The translations under genes were made by a program, and so were the position numbers. A stretch of 26,079 bases of DNA from Promethearchaeota archaeon (GTDB lineage: Archaea; Asgardarchaeota; Lokiarchaeia; Sigynarchaeales; SOKP01): contig WJIN01000110.1 in assembly GCA_014730295.1 (NCBI GenBank), forward strand, positions 1 through 26,079. Direction: 5' to 3'. Of this stretch, positions 23,866 to 26,079 are shown one piece after another; within the stretch, counting starts at the first letter, position 1, and the number at the start of each line of letters is the position of its first letter. The notes beneath the pieces are model-generated. The model made no database searches. It worked only from the letters and a program-made list of their open reading frames with translations, and had not been told where the DNA came from.

Positions 23866-23968
23866 GCCAAGGTGGCGTAGATTTTCCCCACTTTCTGGGA
23901 AGAACGAAACCCGGGAACGCACCAGACTGAAGATCTGGGTATCGAGGGTTCAAATCCCTCTCTTGGCA
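23866..23968 (+). tRNA. tRNA-Phe(GAA) with a D-loop intron
   Basis: Exons 23866-23880 and 23910-23968 give a mature 74-nt tRNA. Acceptor GCCAAGG/TCTTGGC pairs (one G-T), with discriminator A. D stem GCGT/ACGC is made only after joining the exons, with a nine-base loop AGCCCGGGA containing G15 and G18-G19. Anticodon arm CCAGA-CTGAAGA-TCTGG gives anticodon GAA; T arm GAGGG-TTCAAAT-CCCTC. C48 can pair with G15. Only the D-loop is interrupted; the anticodon loop has no intron. G15 is the site of the archaeosine made by ArcS/RaSEA. Confidence 0.93.
23881..23909 (+). other. Non-canonical BHB intron in tRNA-Phe D-loop
   Basis: 29 nt just after position 15 of the tRNA. Fold: inner helix 23882-23888 with 23897-23903 (7 bp including one G-U, 8-nt loop), 3-nt bulge AGA 23879-23881, central helix CGT 23876-23878 with ACG 23904-23906, and a second 3-nt bulge AAA 23907-23909. 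Cutting after the second base of the first bulge matches the 5' end. The 3' end is uncertain by one base (23908 or 23909): a G-A mismatch may serve as the fourth central pair, which would place the cut at 23909. Confidence 0.85.
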
Positions 23969-24050
23969 CTTTATATTTTCATTTAATTATCCTAGTTTTG
24001 ATTATAATTAAAATACCCCCGCATACTATTCACACCCCATCTAATAAATA

Positions 24051-24674
24051 TTACATATCGAAATTTCGTCTAGGGTCGTGGATGATGAATTTTTGGAATG
24101 CTTCATTCTCATCATCGATAAATTCCCAAAAATCCTCATAGATTTCTTCCATACTTCGTTCTTTATATTTAGCAAAAGGTGATACGGGCTCTTTAGGTAC
24201 TGGTTGAGGGACAGGATCAGGTTTCTGTGATCCAATTTCTACCTTTTGTGGCTGATTTTTCTGCATAACATCTTGATCTCTCAATTCGGATTGTGGCTTT
24301 CTTTTCAAGCGTTCCGGATAATATTTCACATAATTTCCCTCACAAAAAAGGTGTTCAAATAATTCCGTATCCGATTTGATATTTCTACTTTTACGGTGTC
24401 GTTTCGGGATATTTTCAGAGCGGGGTGTGAACTCAAAATCGACTTTTTGATACCCCCTAATATTATAGTTTTTATCAATAAATGCCTGAAAATGATGCGC
24501 GCAGATGAGCCCTTTTGGAATGGAGATAGTGGTAAGATTCTTATTTTCGTCCACCACGGATTTTGGAAATCGTAATTCTTTCTGTGTTTTACAGATCGGA
24601 CAAATAAAGGTGATGAGAATAGAATCTATCAGATCATTGACATTTACACACTTATCAATATTGCTTACGGTCAT
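24051..24674 (-). CDS. Hypothetical protein with putative zinc-binding N-terminal domain
   Basis: 207 aa from the ATG at 24674, which has GAAGGAA just before it; a TTG 45 nt upstream is less likely. Residues 18-85 form a small domain with C25-x2-C28 (CPIC) and C58-x-H60-H61 (LICAHHFQAF), possibly a zinc site, and NIRGYQKVDFEF after it. From memory, similar segments occur in other Asgard proteins, but I cannot name a family. A basic linker (RHRKSRNIKS) and a Pro/Gln-rich low-complexity stretch (KPDPVPQPVPKEP) follow, then an acidic C-terminus. Confidence 0.7.
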   Translation of the reverse strand: MTVSNIDKCVNVNDLIDSILITFICPICKTQKELRFPKSVVDENKNLTTISIPKGLICAHHFQAFIDKNYNIRGYQKVDFEFTPRSENIPKRHRKSRNIKSDTELFEHLFCEGNYVKYYPERLKRKPQSELRDQDVMQKNQPQKVEIGSQKPDPVPQPVPKEPVSPFAKYKERSMEEIYEDFWEFIDDENEAFQKFIIHDPRRNFDM

Positions 24675-24772
24675 TTTCCTTCTAATCAAAGTGTATAGAT
24701 CTGAGAATAAAAACCCCAAGCTTCTTTCATAATAATAAAAATATTGTACGAAGAGTTAAGAAAAAAAGTAAA

Positions 24773-25318
24773 TTATTGTAATTCTCCATCTGAATATATG
24801 CGATTAAAATTATCCTCTGACAAGTTGAAATGAACATCCAGAGAAGGAAAGGAGGAGGATTCAAGAGTGAGAGTATGTTTACCTTCCGTGAGTTTATTGA
24901 GTGTTTTTTCACCCACTTTTAATACGATATCAATCTTATCTCCTAATCCAATAGTTCTTCCCCCAAATTTACCTTCAACCAAGTCATTAAACGAGAGTTT
25001 CTGATCTTTATGATATAGAGAGAAGTTTTCTGTGAGTGATTTTTCGCTTTTTAGATTTTTTGGCAACTTAATCTGTTCCTCATCAAGATATAAAGTAAGG
25101 AAACTTGAAAAATCTAGATTTTCTGAGTCCATTTGTCCACCGATCATATCTCCGATATCCAATTCTTCGGGAATTTCAATGGGAATTACCACATTTACCG
25201 CTCGTATTAAGATAGAATCAGCAGTTCCATCTCCGCTGGTATCTATAGTATAAACACACTTATGTGGAGGAAATATTTTCTTAATGAGGACCTTAAAGGA
25301 AGATAAATCGAATTCCAT
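24773..25318 (-). CDS. Hypothetical protein with EF-hand/dockerin-like calcium loop
   Basis: 181 aa, no signal peptide or membrane helix. DTSGDGTAD at 26-34 has the D-x-S-x-D-G pattern of a calcium loop. The rest looks beta-rich, with IPIEIPEELDIGDMIGG in the middle and a C-terminal half (KIDIVLKVGEKTLNKLTEGKH and following) that resembles an Ig-like sheet. Function unknown. It lies between the zinc-binding hypothetical gene and the alcohol dehydrogenase on the same strand, with gaps of 98 and 58 bp. Confidence 0.65.
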   Translation of the reverse strand: MEFDLSSFKVLIKKIFPPHKCVYTIDTSGDGTADSILIRAVNVVIPIEIPEELDIGDMIGGQMDSENLDFSSFLTLYLDEEQIKLPKNLKSEKSLTENFSLYHKDQKLSFNDLVEGKFGGRTIGLGDKIDIVLKVGEKTLNKLTEGKHTLTLESSSFPSLDVHFNLSEDNFNRIYSDGELQ

Positions 25319-25376
25319 ACTGTTTTTAAATCTTGCTGAATCTTAAACTTTTTTATGATAATGTATCTCTGTATTT

Positions 25377-26079
25377 TTATGGGTTTGTGATGATTTTAAT
25401 ACATTTTCGCTCCTTCATTAGCGAAAATCCTTTTGTCAACAGCTCAGAAAGGTCAATTCTATGCGTTATAAGCTTATCGATCTCTATAATTTTATTATCA
25501 ATTAATTCAATCGCGTCTAAAAAATCGCATGCTGTGCTTATATAAGAACCGAATATTTTTCTCTGATATCTGACGATCTCGTTCGGTTTTATACTGGCAA
25601 TTGCCCGATCATCTTGTCCAAAACATACCAGCCTTGCCCCAGGTGCCCACATTTTTTGGGCCATTTCAAACGTATCACTGATACCCACAGCATCTATTAT
25701 AACGTCCGCTCCTCTGCCCTTCGTAATTAAATTTATTTCCTCCTTCAGATTATCTTTTGTTGGATTAATAATATAGTCTGCGCCAAGTTCCAAGGCTTTT
25801 TGAGCTCTCCATTGATCCACTTCTATGCAAATTAAGTTTTTCAATGGATGGGGTCTGATAATCGTTTCAATGATTAATCCCATGGATCCCGCACCAATTA
25901 TTACAACATTATCAGATTCCCTTACATCAGCGATATTATGACAGTGAATTGCACAGGAGAGCGGCTCAATTAATGCGGCCGAGTCTAAATCCATATCATC
26001 GGGAATTTGATAAATGCTATTCCGGGGGACAACGCAATATTTTGCAAATCCTCCATCTTGAAAAATCCCAAAGGTCGTC
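25377..26079 (-). CDS. Zinc-type medium-chain alcohol dehydrogenase (partial)
   Basis: The gene runs off the right edge; its N-terminus is missing. The visible part begins in the catalytic domain with GIFQDGGFAKYCVVP and IPDDMDLDSAALIEPLSCA, followed by the Rossmann motif GAGSMG and the acidic residue of IEVDQWR, which favours NAD. A later DAVGISDTFEMA and WAPGARLVCFG complete the fold. Family members oxidise polyols, sugars or alcohols; the substrate cannot be told. The first ATG visible at 25994 is internal, since the frame stays open and conserved upstream of it. Confidence 0.92.
   Translation of the reverse strand, partial: TTFGIFQDGGFAKYCVVPRNSIYQIPDDMDLDSAALIEPLSCAIHCHNIADVRESDNVVIIGAGSMGLIIETIIRPHPLKNLICIEVDQWRAQKALELGADYIINPTKDNLKEEINLITKGRGADVIIDAVGISDTFEMAQKMWAPGARLVCFGQDDRAIASIKPNEIVRYQRKIFGSYISTACDFLDAIELIDNKIIEIDKLITHRIDLSELLTKGFSLMKERKCIKIITNP

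Noticed and set aside
23864..23969. tRNA read with acceptor GTGCCAA/TTGGCAC
   Set aside because: Seven pairs form, but this register leaves two bases too many between the T arm and the acceptor. The register starting at 23866 gives canonical spacing and a discriminator A.
24675..24719. TTG start for the zinc-domain hypothetical protein
   Set aside because: The ATG at 24674 has a better ribosome-binding sequence, and the extension contributes nothing recognisable.
1..26079. CRISPR array or other tandem repeat system
   Set aside because: No regularly spaced direct repeats were seen on either strand, and no cas genes are present.

Overview
The window looks like a piece of an Asgard archaeon chromosome, probably a Lokiarchaeota-like lineage. 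The translation and secretion genes are archaeal: eS19, PDCD5, eL39, eL31, aIF6, eL20, prefoldin alpha, FtsY, SecE, RNase P Rpp21, Nep1, toprim DnaG, and the archaeosine pair ArcS/RaSEA. A Rab/Ras-type small GTPase sits among them. The DNA is AT-rich, TATA-like boxes precede many genes, and one tRNA carries a bulge-helix-bulge (BHB) intron. The lineage is inferred from gene content only.

Layout. 1-684 is a decayed region with a remnant of an IS200/IS605-type TnpB N-terminus. 685-3838 (-) is an overlapping arcS-raSEA pair for archaeosine in tRNA. 3945-4889 (-) is a double-length Lrp/AsnC regulator, divergent from S-adenosylhomocysteinase (5018-6286, +). 6393-8651 (+) is a SIR2-TPR protein of the kind found in NAD-depleting defence systems. 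8831-9865 (-) is a Get3/ArsA-type ATPase. About 600 bp of AT-rich DNA leads to dnaG (10489-11720, +). Then come OsmC (-), SecE (-) and a 7-TM protein (+). 13632-18378 (-) is the archaeal translation/SRP cluster eS19, PDCD5, eL39, eL31, aIF6, GTPase, eL20, prefoldin alpha, FtsY. 18472-19819 (+) holds YhbY, Rpp21 and Nep1. The rest holds a ferritin-like protein, an 8-TM protein, tRNA-Gly(UCC), an SPL-like radical SAM gene overlapping an AlkD-like gene, intron-containing tRNA-Phe(GAA), two hypothetical proteins and a partial zinc-type alcohol dehydrogenase running off the right edge.

Most notable: dnaG cannot be read as one frame. A 32-nt segment (10603-10634) with an in-frame stop and a 2-nt frame change separates the codons for GAIFGQ from those for TEGLL. 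Removing exactly this segment restores the family motif. The RNA around it folds into a BHB-like structure whose predicted cut sites fall on those boundaries. This looks like a short spliced intron in a protein-coding primase gene. The same gene has no AUG, GUG or UUG start: a strong Shine-Dalgarno sequence is followed at 5 nt by AUU. The tRNA-Phe has a 29-nt intron of similar architecture in its D-loop, independent support that the host splices such structures.

Many genes serve one theme: ribosome assembly and co-translational targeting (eIF6, eL31/eL39 near the exit tunnel, FtsY, SecE, Get3, prefoldin), plus RNA maturation (ArcS/RaSEA, Rpp21, Nep1, YhbY).
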